A DNA stretch of 64,000 bases from Yinghuangia soli (GTDB lineage Bacteria > Actinomycetota > Actinomycetes > Streptomycetales > Streptomycetaceae), in the NCBI RefSeq assembly GCF_021502675.1, contig NZ_JAKFHA010000001.1:458855-522854 (forward strand). The letters are read 5' to 3'. The notes below the pieces were generated by a model. It saw nothing but the letters and a program-made list of their open reading frames with translations, was not told where the DNA came from and made no database searches. Every line of letters starts with the position of its first letter. Positions within the stretch are counted from its first letter, which is position 1. The translations under genes were made by a program, and so were the position numbers. Below are positions 15,859 to 24,843 of the stretch, in pieces.

Positions 15859-17103
15859 GTGCCCCACCCCGCGCCTGCCTCCGCCGACGTCGCCGAGATC
15901 GACGTCTACTCCGCGGACGCCTACGAGAACGGCATCCCGCACGAGTCGTTCGCGACGCTGCGCCGCGAAGCCCCGGTCCACCGCCACCCCGACCCCGAGG
16001 TCCCCGAGGGTTTCTGGGCGGTCACCCGGCACGCCGACGTCGTGACGGTGTCGCGCAACCCCGAGATCTTCTCGTCCTACGAGCGCCTGTCGCTGCTGAT
16101 CGAGCCGGTCGGGGACACCCTCGACACGCAGCGCATGATGATGCTCAACATGGACCCGCCGGAGCACTCCCGGCTGCGCAACATCGTCAACCGCGGCTTC
16201 ACCCCGCGGACCACGCTGACCCTCGAGGGCAAGGTCGAGGCGGCCTGCGAGCGGATCGTGGACGAGGCACTGGCGCAGGGCGAGGGCGACTTCGTCACCA
16301 TGTGCTCGGCCGAGCTGCCGCTCGTCGTCATCGCCGACCTGATGGGCGTCCCCCAGGAGCACCGCCACCAGCTCTTCCACTGGTCGAACGCCCTGGTCGG
16401 CTCCGAGGACCCGGACCTGCGCAAGGGCGAGGGCCCGGACGCCGGGCAGGCCGTGCAGATGGAGATGTTCGCGTACGCCGACCAACTGGGCGCCGAGAAG
16501 CGCGCCTGCCCGGTCGACGACATCGTCTCCAAGCTGGTCCAGCCGGACCGCGACGGCAACGAGCTGACCGCGCTCGAGTTCGACCTGTTCTTCATGCTGC
16601 TGGCCGTGGCCGGCAACGAGACCACCCGCAATGCGATATCCGGCGGCATGCTGGCCCTCATCGAGCACCCCGAGCAGTGGGCGCGCCTCAAGGCCGACCC
16701 GGAGGGCCTGGCGGCGACCGCGGCGGACGAGATCGTGCGCTGGGTGTCCCCGGTCAACGCGTTCCGGCGCACCGCGGTCCAGGAGACCGAGCTGGGCGGG
16801 CAGAAGATCTCGGTGGGCGACAAGGTCATCGTGTTCTACGGCTCGGCGAACCGCGACGAGTCGGTGTTCGAGGACCCGCACACGTTCGACATCGGCCGGG
16901 ACCCGAACCCGATGCTGGGCTTCGGCGGCGGCGGCCCGCACTTCTGCCTGGGCCGGCACCTGGCGAAGCTCGAGCTGGAGATCATGTTCAAGACGATGGC
17001 CCGCAAGTTCGACCGCGTCGAACTGACCGGCCCGGCGCGGCGGATGCGCTCCAACTTCCTGAACGGCGTGAAGGACATGCCGGTCCGGATCATTCCGGCC
17101 TGA
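15859..17103 (+). CDS. Cytochrome P450 (CYP125/CYP142-like)
   Basis: A 414-residue soluble bacterial P450. MLNMDPPEHSRLRNIVNRGFTP is the C-helix block, AGNETTR the I-helix oxygen-activation motif, EIVRW the ExxR motif, and FGGGGPHFCLG the heme loop with ligand Cys363. The AGNETTRN form and the GGGGPHFCLG loop recall the actinobacterial CYP125/CYP142 group that oxidises sterol side chains. GTG at 15859 has GAAAGG 6 nt upstream. It needs ferredoxin and a reductase, neither encoded nearby. Its stop region overlaps that of the convergent NACHT gene by 14 bp. The substrate assignment is inference. Confidence 0.9.
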   Translation: MPHPAPASADVAEIDVYSADAYENGIPHESFATLRREAPVHRHPDPEVPEGFWAVTRHADVVTVSRNPEIFSSYERLSLLIEPVGDTLDTQRMMMLNMDPPEHSRLRNIVNRGFTPRTTLTLEGKVEAACERIVDEALAQGEGDFVTMCSAELPLVVIADLMGVPQEHRHQLFHWSNALVGSEDPDLRKGEGPDAGQAVQMEMFAYADQLGAEKRACPVDDIVSKLVQPDRDGNELTALEFDLFFMLLAVAGNETTRNAISGGMLALIEHPEQWARLKADPEGLAATAADEIVRWVSPVNAFRRTAVQETELGGQKISVGDKVIVFYGSANRDESVFEDPHTFDIGRDPNPMLGFGGGGPHFCLGRHLAKLELEIMFKTMARKFDRVELTGPARRMRSNFLNGVKDMPVRIIPA

Positions 17104-19339
17104 CGGTCTCCCGCAGGGCCGGCTGCTCCTGGCGGCCGGCCCCGCGGCGGCGACCCGTGCCGAGCGGCACGTCGATCCAGATCGAGTCCGCCTCCGGAGC
17201 ATGCAAGAGCAGCTTGCCGATCCGCCCGATGACGTCATCGGTACGGCCGGGCACACGGGCGTCCCAGAGTCGGCCTACCAACCAGGCCTCGGCTTCGCCC
17301 TGAGTCGGCCGAGTGGACCATCTCCAACCGTTGTCGGGCTGCGGCCCCACATACCGCTGCCATTCCCCGGCCATCGACGCCAGGCACAGCGCCGCACACA
17401 GCGCGCGGGCATCGTCGTCGGCGAGCCACGGGACCAGCATGAGGGCGGCAGGGCCCGGGCCCATGCCCTGGACAAGACTGACGACCAGCATCTGCTCCCT
17501 TCCCCAGGGCCGACCCGTATCGGCTATCGGCTCGAGCGCCGGGATGGCGATCTCCCGCATTGCTGCCAGCGCCGAAAAGGCCTCTTGGGAGCGGGCGAAC
17601 GACCTGACCAGGATCTCGGCGGCTTCGGGAAGGCTGGTGTAGGCCAAGGCATCCGCGGCGAACCTGTGCAGCCCTGCCCCGTTCCCCGGATCCGCCAACA
17701 CGCTCGCCAGATAGGCAAGTGTCCTTTCGCCGCGCGGAGTCCGCGCGGCCGCCACCCGGCCGAATTCGCCGGTGAACCCCCAACCGGGCCTCGGAGCGGA
17801 CGCATTGTGCTCAGCTCGCTCCTGCGCGTACGCCACGATGAGGTCGGCGATCTCGTCCGCCACCGCGTGCACCTCGGCCAGCGCCTCGAAGGCCAGCAGC
17901 CCGTCCACCGCGAAAAGCTGCTCCAGGAATTCCGTGCAGTCGCGTTCCGCCATCCCGCACCACAGCAGCACGGTCTCGCGCCAGCGCAACCGGTCGTTGC
18001 GGAAGCGGCCGAGCAACTCGTCCGGCCGGTCCTGGAGTTGGCGGGCCGCGAAAAACTCCTGGAGCGTCAGGTGCGCGAACTGGACCTTGTCGCCGCCGTC
18101 CACGTACACCAGCAGCCCACTGCGGTGCACGATCTCGTCCAGCATCTCCCGCGCCTCGGACGGGTCGCGGTTCAGGTCCGGCAGCTTTTCCGCGATCAGC
18201 CGGACCACCTCGTGGTACGGCAGCGCCAGGCGGTCGGCGTCCATGACGCCGCCGTTCTCCATCGCGGCCAACGCCACGGCCTGCAGCACGATCTTCTTCT
18301 CCGGCCCCACATAGCGGTTGTGCCGGTTGTTCCAGCGGTGCAGCAGCTCGGTGGTCACCTCGTTGTAGAACTCCGCCCGCGAGTGCGGCAGTCGCTTGCC
18401 GCTGTGCACGTACACCTCGCTGTAGAGCCACGCGATCATCGTGAGCAGCAGCGGGTTGCGGGCCAGCTGCATGACGCGCGGCGCGTTCCGCAGCGCGGCC
18501 ATCAGTTGCTCGACGGTCGAGCGCCCTTCCGGCAGCCCGGGCCAGGCCTCCAGAAAGCGCCGCATCAGCCGGTCGTCGAACTCCCCGATCCGCACCTCGT
18601 CGGCGAACTCCGGCCGCAAGCCGCCGTCATACACAGCCGATCTGCAGCTGACCACGATCCGGCACTCCGGGTACGCGGTCGCGAAGTCCCTGATGCCGCC
18701 CATCGCGCGCATGCGGTCTGCGCTGTCGACCTCGTCCAGGCCGTCCAGGTAGACGGTGAGCGTGCCGGCCTCCAGCCGCCGGGCCACGAATTTGTCGGCC
18801 CGCGGGAAGCGGTGCCGGGCGAACTGGTCGACGATCAGGCGGCGGAACGCGTCCGGCCCCTCCACGTCCACTAGGCCGTTGAGCCGGTGGAGCTCGACCA
18901 GTACTGCCACGGCACCGCGTCCCGGCTTCGGGGCCGTAGCCCAACGGAGCAGGCTGTGCCGCAGCAGGACCGACTTCCCCGCCCCGGGATCCCCGATCAC
19001 GACCGCCCGCCGGTGCGCGTGCAACACCTCGTACGCGTCCCGCCGCTCGTCGGCCCACCCGAACTCGTGGACTGCCAGCGGGACGTAGATCTCGCTCATC
19101 TTCAGCGTGCCGCGCGTGGCAAACGGCACCGGGACCGCCTCGTACGCCTCGGCCACCGAGCGGGCGTACCGCTTGAGGACGGTACGCCGCAGCAGCGCGC
19201 TGCCCGCGAGCCGGTCGAGGGCCAGGTTGTAGAGCTTTGCCGCGGCCTTCTCGATGGAGTCCTTCAGCAGCGCGAGGACCACGCCGGCGAGGAACAGCCC
19301 CGCCCCGACTCCGATCCCGGTGACACTCGCCCAGTCCAT
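17090..19339 (-). CDS. Membrane-anchored NACHT-domain NTPase
   Basis: A 749-residue protein. Residues 9-25 form an N-terminal membrane span (IGVGAGLFLAGVVLALL), the NACHT NTPase begins near residue 110 with Walker A GDPGAGKS (116-123) and Walker B LTVYLDGLDEVD (194-205), then RNPLLLTMIAWLY (winged-helix region) and FAHLTLQEFFAARQL, both NACHT hallmarks. The C-terminal half is helical and repeat-like, a probable sensor. ATG at 19339 follows GGGGG by 5 nt. NACHT proteins act as signal-dependent oligomerising switches and many bacterial ones are anti-phage, usually with a recognisable effector domain; here none is visible except the membrane anchor. Confidence 0.88.
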   Translation of the reverse strand: MDWASVTGIGVGAGLFLAGVVLALLKDSIEKAAAKLYNLALDRLAGSALLRRTVLKRYARSVAEAYEAVPVPFATRGTLKMSEIYVPLAVHEFGWADERRDAYEVLHAHRRAVVIGDPGAGKSVLLRHSLLRWATAPKPGRGAVAVLVELHRLNGLVDVEGPDAFRRLIVDQFARHRFPRADKFVARRLEAGTLTVYLDGLDEVDSADRMRAMGGIRDFATAYPECRIVVSCRSAVYDGGLRPEFADEVRIGEFDDRLMRRFLEAWPGLPEGRSTVEQLMAALRNAPRVMQLARNPLLLTMIAWLYSEVYVHSGKRLPHSRAEFYNEVTTELLHRWNNRHNRYVGPEKKIVLQAVALAAMENGGVMDADRLALPYHEVVRLIAEKLPDLNRDPSEAREMLDEIVHRSGLLVYVDGGDKVQFAHLTLQEFFAARQLQDRPDELLGRFRNDRLRWRETVLLWCGMAERDCTEFLEQLFAVDGLLAFEALAEVHAVADEIADLIVAYAQERAEHNASAPRPGWGFTGEFGRVAAARTPRGERTLAYLASVLADPGNGAGLHRFAADALAYTSLPEAAEILVRSFARSQEAFSALAAMREIAIPALEPIADTGRPWGREQMLVVSLVQGMGPGPAALMLVPWLADDDARALCAALCLASMAGEWQRYVGPQPDNGWRWSTRPTQGEAEAWLVGRLWDARVPGRTDDVIGRIGKLLLHAPEADSIWIDVPLGTGRRRGAGRQEQPALRETVRPE

Positions 19340-19398
19340 CGGCACCCCCGCAACCAGGCTAGAACCAGCGCCACTTGCGGGGGCCCGTTTGCCGCCGC

Positions 19399-20055
19399 CT
19401 ACGTGGTTCCGTAGGCGGCGGCCCTGCGGCGGGCGTACTGGCGCCGCCACGCCAGCCGCCACATCACGCCCGCGCCCGGCGGGGCGAAGCGGAGCAGACG
19501 GATCTGCTCGACCGGGTCGGCGTGATGCAGATAGAGGGAGATGAACACGGGCAGGTCGCGGCCCCAGCCGCGCAGGGTGCGGCGTACCAGCCTGCCGTGT
19601 TCGCGGTTGCTCACGTGCCGCCGCATGAGGGGGAACAGGTCGCGCTCCTCCTGATAGGTATGCCGGGCCACGAGATCGTGCAACCGGCCTACCGCGGGGG
19701 CGCGTTCGCGGAGCGGAACGCGGACGTCGGCGGCGCGGCGGGTGAGGGTGTCGAGCGAGTCGTGGTCGCCTTCCAGGTCGCTGAAGACGCGTCCGGGGAC
19801 CGGGGCGCGCAACCGGGCCCGGACGCGCGGGTAGACGACGGTGTCCTCTTCGCGGTGGTGGGCCGCCAGGAAGCGCAGCACCAGGGCCAAGTGCTCTTCC
19901 ACTGCCTGGACTTGGCGGATGTCGGCGGGGTTGACCTCGCGGGTGGCGACGGCCAGCCGGGCCAGTTCCTCGCGCAGTCCGCGGTGCGCGAGGTAGCCGG
20001 GCGTCAGGTCGGGAGGAGGAGAGGGAAGGGAAGGACGAACAACGGTTGATGCCAC
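19399..20055 (-). CDS. Hemerythrin (HHE cation-binding) domain protein
   Basis: A 218-residue helical-bundle protein. The iron ligands are seen as HRGLREEL, LAAHHREEDTVVYP, LEGDHDSLD and LHDLVARHTYQEERDLFPLM, spaced as in HHE domains (residues about 20-150). The C-terminal 60 residues are basic. GTG at 20055 is the longest plausible start, with only a weak ribosome binding site. Members bind O2, NO or reactive oxygen at a di-iron centre; the role here is unknown. It lies 59 bp downstream of ... no shared operon is evident, since the NACHT start is 59 bp beyond its stop on the same strand and could be cotranscribed. Confidence 0.85.
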   Translation of the reverse strand: MASTVVRPSLPSPPPDLTPGYLAHRGLREELARLAVATREVNPADIRQVQAVEEHLALVLRFLAAHHREEDTVVYPRVRARLRAPVPGRVFSDLEGDHDSLDTLTRRAADVRVPLRERAPAVGRLHDLVARHTYQEERDLFPLMRRHVSNREHGRLVRRTLRGWGRDLPVFISLYLHHADPVEQIRLLRFAPPGAGVMWRLAWRRQYARRRAAAYGTT

Positions 20056-20224
20056 AGGGGACCGCCAGACGTGCGCTCGAACCGAGCCTCACAGCTTGGC
20101 ACACGGCGCGGCGCCGTTCCCGCCGGACAAGATGGTTTTACGCCGTTCTCCGAAACTGGCCCCAAGTCGACCGTTCCCGGCGGAAATCCCCGGGAAGGAC
20201 CGGGAAATCGGTGTCCGAAAACGA

Positions 20225-20260
20225 CGCTCCGCGACCTCGGATGACCGAGGCCGCGGAGCG
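20225..20260. terminator. Strong hairpin terminator downstream of ung
   Basis: A 16-bp stem with one mismatch (CGCTCCGCGACCTCGG / CCGAGGCCGCGGAGCG) closes a 4-nt ATGA loop 49 bp after the ung stop. It separates ung from the hemerythrin gene. Confidence 0.75.
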
Positions 20261-20308
20261 CTGGTGGTGCGGTGGTGATGCCGTGGTGCCGTGGTGGCAC
20301 GGGAATTG

Positions 20309-20995
20309 TCAGGCGTCGACCTTGCCGAGGTCCGGGATCTGCCAGTCGATCTTGCCGTGGCCCATCTTCTCCAGCGCGGCGTCGATCTGCGAGAACGGCT
20401 TGCTGCCGAAGAACTTCTTCGCGGACAGCGGGGAGGGGTGGGCGCCTTCGACGATCACGTGCCGGGACGTGTCGATGAGCGCGGCCTTCTTCTTGGCGTG
20501 CGCGCCCCACAGCAGGAACACGACCGGCTGCTCGCGGTCGCTGACCGACTTGATGACCGCGTCGGTGAAGCGCTCCCAGCCCTGGCCCTTGTGCGAGGCG
20601 GCCTCGTGCGCGCGCACGGTGAGCACGGTGTTGAGCAGGAGCACGCCCTGCTCGGCCCACGGCATCAGGTAGCCGTTGTCCGGCACGGTCAGGCCGATGT
20701 CGGTGACCGACTCCTTGTAGATGTTGCGCAGCGACGGCGGCACCTTGATGCCGGGGCGCACCGAGAAGCACATGCCATGTGCCTGGTTGTTGTCGTGGTA
20801 CGGGTCCTGGCCGACGACGAGGACCTTCACGTCCTCGTACGCCGTCGCCTCGAGTGCCGCGAAGACCTCGTCCTCGGGCGGGAAGACCTCGTGTGCCGCG
20901 CGCTCGGCGTCGACGAACGCGGTGAGTGCGGCGTAGTAGTCCGCGGTCAGCTCGTCGGCGAGGACCGGGCGCCACGACTCGGGCAGCGTCTGCAC
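20309..20995 (-). CDS. ung: Uracil-DNA glycosylase, family 1
   Basis: A 228-residue UDG that removes uracil from DNA to start base-excision repair. Motif A GQDPYHDNNQAHGMCFS places the catalytic Asp64, and motif B HPSPLSAKKFFGSKPF the catalytic His186; LLLNTVLTV is the uracil-recognition strand. Length is the family norm. GTG at 20995 was chosen for GGAGG 8 nt upstream. It appears monocistronic and ends at the hairpin at 20225-20260. Confidence 0.97.
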   Translation of the reverse strand: MQTLPESWRPVLADELTADYYAALTAFVDAERAAHEVFPPEDEVFAALEATAYEDVKVLVVGQDPYHDNNQAHGMCFSVRPGIKVPPSLRNIYKESVTDIGLTVPDNGYLMPWAEQGVLLLNTVLTVRAHEAASHKGQGWERFTDAVIKSVSDREQPVVFLLWGAHAKKKAALIDTSRHVIVEGAHPSPLSAKKFFGSKPFSQIDAALEKMGHGKIDWQIPDLGKVDA

Positions 20996-21201
20996 AGCAA
21001 CAACCTCCACGCATTGGTTCGACTTCGGCGCCCGGGGCACGCGCGGGGAGCCGCGACGGATCGCGGCCCGCACCGGTCGGGTGCAGCGCCTTCGTGTCCA
21101 CCCAACGTAGTCGCCCGGGACGACAACGGGGGCGGCACCTGCCGGTTCGACCGATCGACCGGCGGTGCCACCCCCGCATGTGCTTGTGCGCGGCGTACGG
21201 A

Positions 21202-21759
21202 TCAGACCGTTTCGTCCGGCTTTTCCTCGGGCTTGTAGCAGAGCTTGAGGAGCAGGGCCGCGTTCGCGATGCCGAGGCCGGCCGCGACGAGCGCGGGCTT
21301 GGCGCCGGAGGATTCGCGGCCGAACAGCCGGTCCACCGAGTACTTGCCGTTGCCCAGGCCGGCCAGCGCGACCGCGGCGCCGCCGACGACCGCGCAGTAC
21401 TCCCAGCCGCCCTTGAAGACGAAGTAGCCCTTGCCCCGGTGGTCGGTGCGCGCCGCGACCGACATCAGGCCGACGGTGGCGGCCGCGGGCAGCGGGTTGG
21501 CTATGCCGAGGGTGAGGCCGACGCCGGCCGCCATCTCGGTGCCGGCCGCCATCTTGGCGTGAACCTCGGCGGGCTTGAGGCCGAGCGCCTCGAACCAGCC
21601 GGTGGTGCCCTTGAGGCCGCCCGGGCCCGCGACCTTGTTGTAGCCGTGCGCGAAGAGCATCGGGCCCAGGGTGGCGCGGAGCACCAGGGCCGCGACGTCC
21701 TTGCCCGTGCCGTCCGCCGCCGCCTTGCCGGCCGCGGCCGCCTTCTTCCTGCCGAACAT
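21202..21759 (-). CDS. DoxX-family membrane protein
   Basis: A 185-residue protein with four predicted membrane spans and the DoxX-like blocks LRATLGPMLFAHGYNKVAGPGG, TEMAAGVGLTLGIANPLPA and GKGYFVFKGGWEY. DoxX proteins are quinone-linked or redox-associated subunits of oxidative-stress complexes; this one has no partner gene alongside. ATG at 21759 follows GAGG by 6 nt; ATG at 21771 is possible. Confidence 0.85.
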   Translation of the reverse strand: MFGRKKAAAAGKAAADGTGKDVAALVLRATLGPMLFAHGYNKVAGPGGLKGTTGWFEALGLKPAEVHAKMAAGTEMAAGVGLTLGIANPLPAAATVGLMSVAARTDHRGKGYFVFKGGWEYCAVVGGAAVALAGLGNGKYSVDRLFGRESSGAKPALVAAGLGIANAALLLKLCYKPEEKPDETV

Positions 21760-21925
21760 CGCCCACCTCATCTTTTCGCCACCGCGACCGTCGCCGAGGA
21801 CCGGCCGGCGCACCTGCGGACCGCCGTGGGGCAGAACGGATCTGACCCACCGTCACATTGCTTGTGCAACCTACCGGACGCAGGGCTGGATGCGCCGTGG
21901 CGAACGTCATTCCGCGGCGGCCTGC

Positions 21926-22951
21926 TCAGCGGGCGGCGATCTCCGGGAAGCCGGCTGCGGTGACCTTGCCCGCACGGTCGGCGTACAGCAGCGCGTCCGC
22001 GCCCGACCAGGCCAGGGCGACGACCGGGGCGCCCGTGTGGCGGCGGGCGACCGGGACCGCGGAGCGGCGTGCGGAGCCGGCCCGGACGTCCCACAGCGAC
22101 ACCGTGCCGTCCACTCCCCCGGTCGCGACGACCGCGCCGCGGGCCGCCGGGCGCCACGCGGCGACGCCCATGCCGATGCGCGCTTCGAGGCGGCGCGGGC
22201 GGGGGCGGACGCGTCCGCCGCGGGCGGCGAGGTCCCACACCGTCAGCCCGCCGTCGACCTCGGCGGCCAGCCACTGGCCCGTGGCGTCCAGCGTGAGGCC
22301 GTCGATCAGCCCGTGGCCCTGCGTCGGGAGGTCTTCGTACGTGCCGCCGATGCCGCGGATGTAGACGCCCGGGCCGTCCCCCGCGGCGCACAGCCACGCG
22401 CCGTCGGTGCCGCCCGCGAGGACGCGGACGGGGGCGGGGTACGACCAGGCGGCGACGCGTCCCCGTGCGGAGTACGCGTGCGCCTCGCCGCCGACCGCCA
22501 CCGCGATCATGCGGCCGCGGTCGAACCAGGTCATGTCGTCCACCGCGACCGCCCCGTCCACCGGGCGCCACTGCTCCATCCCGGTCGCGGCGTCGAAGAC
22601 GCGGACCGTGCCGGCGGACGAGACCGCGCACAGATTGCCGTCGGTCCAGGCGAAGCGCGACGCCGCCTCGGTGGTCCGCATCATCACCGCGCCGTCGGCG
22701 ATCCGCCACAAGGCGTATCCGCGGGGGCCGGCGAGGGCGACGACGGTGCCGTCCGGGGAGAACTGCACCTGGCGGGCGCCACCCGGCAGCACGAGCTTGG
22801 CGAGGAGCCGGCCGGTGGCCATGTCGAGCAGGTTGACCGCGCCCCCGTGCCCGGCCACCACGCACTGGGTGCCGGAGACCGCCAACGCGGCCGGTACGTC
22901 GTCGATTTCCCGTTCCCAGCCCAGTGCCGCCTGCGTCGCCATGACACCCAT
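21926..22951 (-). CDS. WD40-repeat protein
   Basis: A 341-residue protein with at least five WD-type repeats, seen from their strand-d cores VNLLDMATG, YALWRIADG, VRVFDAATG, LTVWDLAARG and VSLWDVRAG, enough for a seven-bladed propeller. No signal peptide or kinase domain is attached, so it is a free cytosolic propeller, probably a protein-interaction platform. ATG at 22951 follows GAGAGG by 6 nt. Function unknown. Confidence 0.85.
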   Translation of the reverse strand: MGVMATQAALGWEREIDDVPAALAVSGTQCVVAGHGGAVNLLDMATGRLLAKLVLPGGARQVQFSPDGTVVALAGPRGYALWRIADGAVMMRTTEAASRFAWTDGNLCAVSSAGTVRVFDAATGMEQWRPVDGAVAVDDMTWFDRGRMIAVAVGGEAHAYSARGRVAAWSYPAPVRVLAGGTDGAWLCAAGDGPGVYIRGIGGTYEDLPTQGHGLIDGLTLDATGQWLAAEVDGGLTVWDLAARGGRVRPRPRRLEARIGMGVAAWRPAARGAVVATGGVDGTVSLWDVRAGSARRSAVPVARRHTGAPVVALAWSGADALLYADRAGKVTAAGFPEIAAR

Positions 22952-23328
22952 CGCGGTCCTCTCGTCCGGTGACGCGGCCGGGGAACCGCCCGGAACCGCC
23001 CCGAACCGCCGCCCGCGACGGCAAGCCTCTCGGCGCCATGTTACGGGCGTGAAAATTTCATCGTTCGGTTCCGTTTCCGGTTGACTTTTTCGGCCGATTC
23101 GATCATGCGTTCCACGCAAGGATCTTGACGGGCCGTCATATGTCGCATCGGACCGCGCCGGACGCAGGGCTGGGCCGACCAGGGCGGGATCTGAAGGGAA
23201 TTCACCCACTCGGGAATCTGTGTGGCTTTCGGGTGAACTCCCGCAACCAAACCATTCTTTGGCTGTTAGTCAGGCTGCCGCAGCGCTAGCAGCACCCTTT
23301 ACGGCAACCCATATTCGAAGGAAGTCTG
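22952..23328. other. 377-bp divergent intergenic region
   Basis: The region between the WD40 gene and the rodlin gene holds no gene. It contains the 11-bp palindrome TGAAAATTTCA at 23050-23060, a TTGACT at 23081-23086, and a possible developmental promoter at 23242-23269. Confidence 0.5.
23242..23269 (+). promoter_or_regulatory. Possible BldN-type promoter of the rodlin gene
   Basis: CGCAAC at 23242-23247 and TGTTAG at 23264-23269 are 16 bp apart, loosely like the sigma-BldN pattern CGTAAC-N16-CGTTGA that drives chaplin and rodlin genes in streptomycetes. Only part of the hexamers match, so this is tentative. Confidence 0.3.
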
Positions 23329-23724
23329 ATGACGAACGCTCTCAAGCGCGTGTCCGCCACCACCCTCATGGCCGCGTCGGTCCTCGGCCTGACGGCTGCC
23401 GGGGCGCCCGTGGCCATGGCTGGGGGTCAGGACGGCAACAACGCGGTCTCGTACGGCAACAGCTCCAACCAGCAGATCGCCAACACGACCAGCGGCGGCT
23501 ACATGAGCCCGAACATGGCGCTCGTCCAGGGCGGCGTCGTGAACTGCTTCGGCCTGCAGAAGATCCCGGTCAACGTGCCGGTCGGCGTCATCGGCGCGGG
23601 CATCGGCGTCCAGGACGTCCTGACCGACCAGGTCAACCAGTACTGCAGCCCGAACGCGGTGCAGCAGACCGGCGACGACCCGCTGGCGCACGTCCTGCAG
23701 AGCGTCATCTCCGAGAACGGCTGA
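23329..23724 (+). CDS. Rodlin-family secreted protein
   Basis: A 131-residue secreted protein. A signal peptide (residues 1-31, ending GAPVAMA) precedes a mature part with the rodlin layout: an Asn/Ser/Gly stretch, YMSPNMALVQGGVVNCFGL, a hydrophobic VPVGVIGAGIGVQD, VLTDQVNQYC and a DPLAHVLQSV tail. Two cysteines are conserved as in RdlA/RdlB. Rodlins pair with chaplins to make the rodlet layer of aerial hyphae and spores. GAAGGA lies 6 nt before the ATG. Only one rodlin gene is present here, whereas S. coelicolor has an adjacent pair, and no chaplin gene is nearby. Confidence 0.88.
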   Translation: MTNALKRVSATTLMAASVLGLTAAGAPVAMAGGQDGNNAVSYGNSSNQQIANTTSGGYMSPNMALVQGGVVNCFGLQKIPVNVPVGVIGAGIGVQDVLTDQVNQYCSPNAVQQTGDDPLAHVLQSVISENG

Positions 23725-23924
23725 CCCTACCTCCGAGGCCTCCGGCCGTTGCGCGGGAACTCCTCCACCCCCGCGCTTCTCGGGAACGGCCGGCCAGGTT
23801 GACAGGTGAGTACGCGGCGTCGGGCTTCGGCCCGGCGCCGCGTGCGCCGTTCCGCGGCCGTTTGTACGGCCGTCTCCGGTGCCGATCCCGATGCCGAACC
23901 CCGTGCGGCTTCCGGTGCCGTGCC

Positions 23925-24000
23925 GGGGGCAGGTGCCGGGTGCCGGGTGCGTGCCGGGTGCCGGGTGCCGGGTGCGTGCCGGGTGCCGGGTGCCGGATCA
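23925..24000. repeat. Short GTGCCGG tandem repeats overlapping the marR 3' end
   Basis: About ten copies of a 7-bp GTGCCGG unit occur in two interleaved longer units with GTGC spacers, ending at the marR stop codon. A second set of three GCTCGGTGCT copies lies just upstream of that gene (about 24520-24548). Both are prone to slippage. Confidence 0.75.
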
Positions 24001-24504
24001 GTCCTCGGCCATCGTGGTCAGGGCCCGGGCCAGGCGGCCCAGCAGCAGCGGGAGCATCTGGCGTTCCGCATCGCCCCAGGCGGCGGTGGCCTCGCCGAGC
24101 AGGCTCGTCCACGCGTCCCAGATCAGCCGCAGCGTGGCAGTGCCCTGCGGGGTGAGCTCCAGTGTCGCGGCGCGGGCATCCTGCGGGTCGGGGGTGCGCG
24201 CCACCAGCCCGGCGGCGACCAAGTCGGCGACCTGGCGGCTGAGCGTGGTGCGGCCGATGCCCATCTGGTCGGCCAGGTCGGTCAGCCGGACGGGCTGGAA
24301 GTCGCCGATCCGGGTGAGCGCGAGCACCAGGTGGGTGGGCACGTCGACCTCGGCGGCCCGGCCCACGCGCGCGAGCAGGCGGTCGTCGCGGGCCGCGCGG
24401 ACCAGGTCGCGCAGCGGCGGCACGAGCGCCGCGAGCCAGACGGCGTCGTCCGTTCCGCTCCGGGCCGGGGCGGACGGAGTTCCGGTCGTGTGTACGTCTG
24501 CCAT
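23998..24504 (-). CDS. MarR-family transcriptional regulator
   Basis: A 168-residue winged-helix regulator. HLVLALTRIGDFQPVRLTDLADQ, MGIGRTTLSRQVADLVAAGLV and TPDPQDARAATLELTPQG are the typical MarR recognition helix and wing. The C-terminal dimerisation helix ends LARALTTMAED. ATG at 24504 is the start in keeping with homologues; an upstream GTG at 24603 would add a repeat-encoded tail. It is on the same strand as the small and SnoaL genes upstream, and may belong with them. Ligand and targets are unknown. Confidence 0.85.
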   Translation of the reverse strand: MADVHTTGTPSAPARSGTDDAVWLAALVPPLRDLVRAARDDRLLARVGRAAEVDVPTHLVLALTRIGDFQPVRLTDLADQMGIGRTTLSRQVADLVAAGLVARTPDPQDARAATLELTPQGTATLRLIWDAWTSLLGEATAAWGDAERQMLPLLLGRLARALTTMAED

Positions 24505-24627
24505 CGGCCTGCCCTGCCTGCTCGGTGCTGCTCGGTGCTGCTCGGTACTGAAGTCCCACGTACTGCGGTACTGCGCCGCGTCGCGGTGCCGCGGCCGCAA
24601 CACCCTATGCCGCCGCCCCGGCCCCGG

Positions 24628-24810
24628 TCAGACGCCCGCGGCGTACGTGTCGGCCGGGCGGGGCGCGCGGAGGCCGGCCAGTGCCGCCATCGTGCGCAGC
24701 AGGTGGATCTCGTCGTCGGTGAGCGTCCGGCGGCCGCCGGCCACGACGACGTCGAGCCCGGTGCCGTCGGGCGTGCCGGCGGCACCTCCCGCGCGGGGAT
24801 GGTCGGTCAT
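24628..24810 (-). CDS. Small hypothetical protein (60 residues)
   Basis: A 60-residue acidic-basic mixed protein with a short helical segment LTDDEIHLLRTMAALAGLRA. The reason to accept it is GGAGGA 7 nt before the ATG at 24810 and its place 33 bp after the SnoaL gene on the same strand. No family is recognised. Confidence 0.55.
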   Translation of the reverse strand: MTDHPRAGGAAGTPDGTGLDVVVAGGRRTLTDDEIHLLRTMAALAGLRAPRPADTYAAGV

Positions 24811-24843
24811 GGCCGGCTCCTCCGTCTTCGACTGCCCCGGAGG

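Noticed and set aside
23925-24000. CRISPR-like array
   Set aside because: Units are only 7 bp and contiguous without spacers; plain tandem repeats. No cas genes anywhere in the window.
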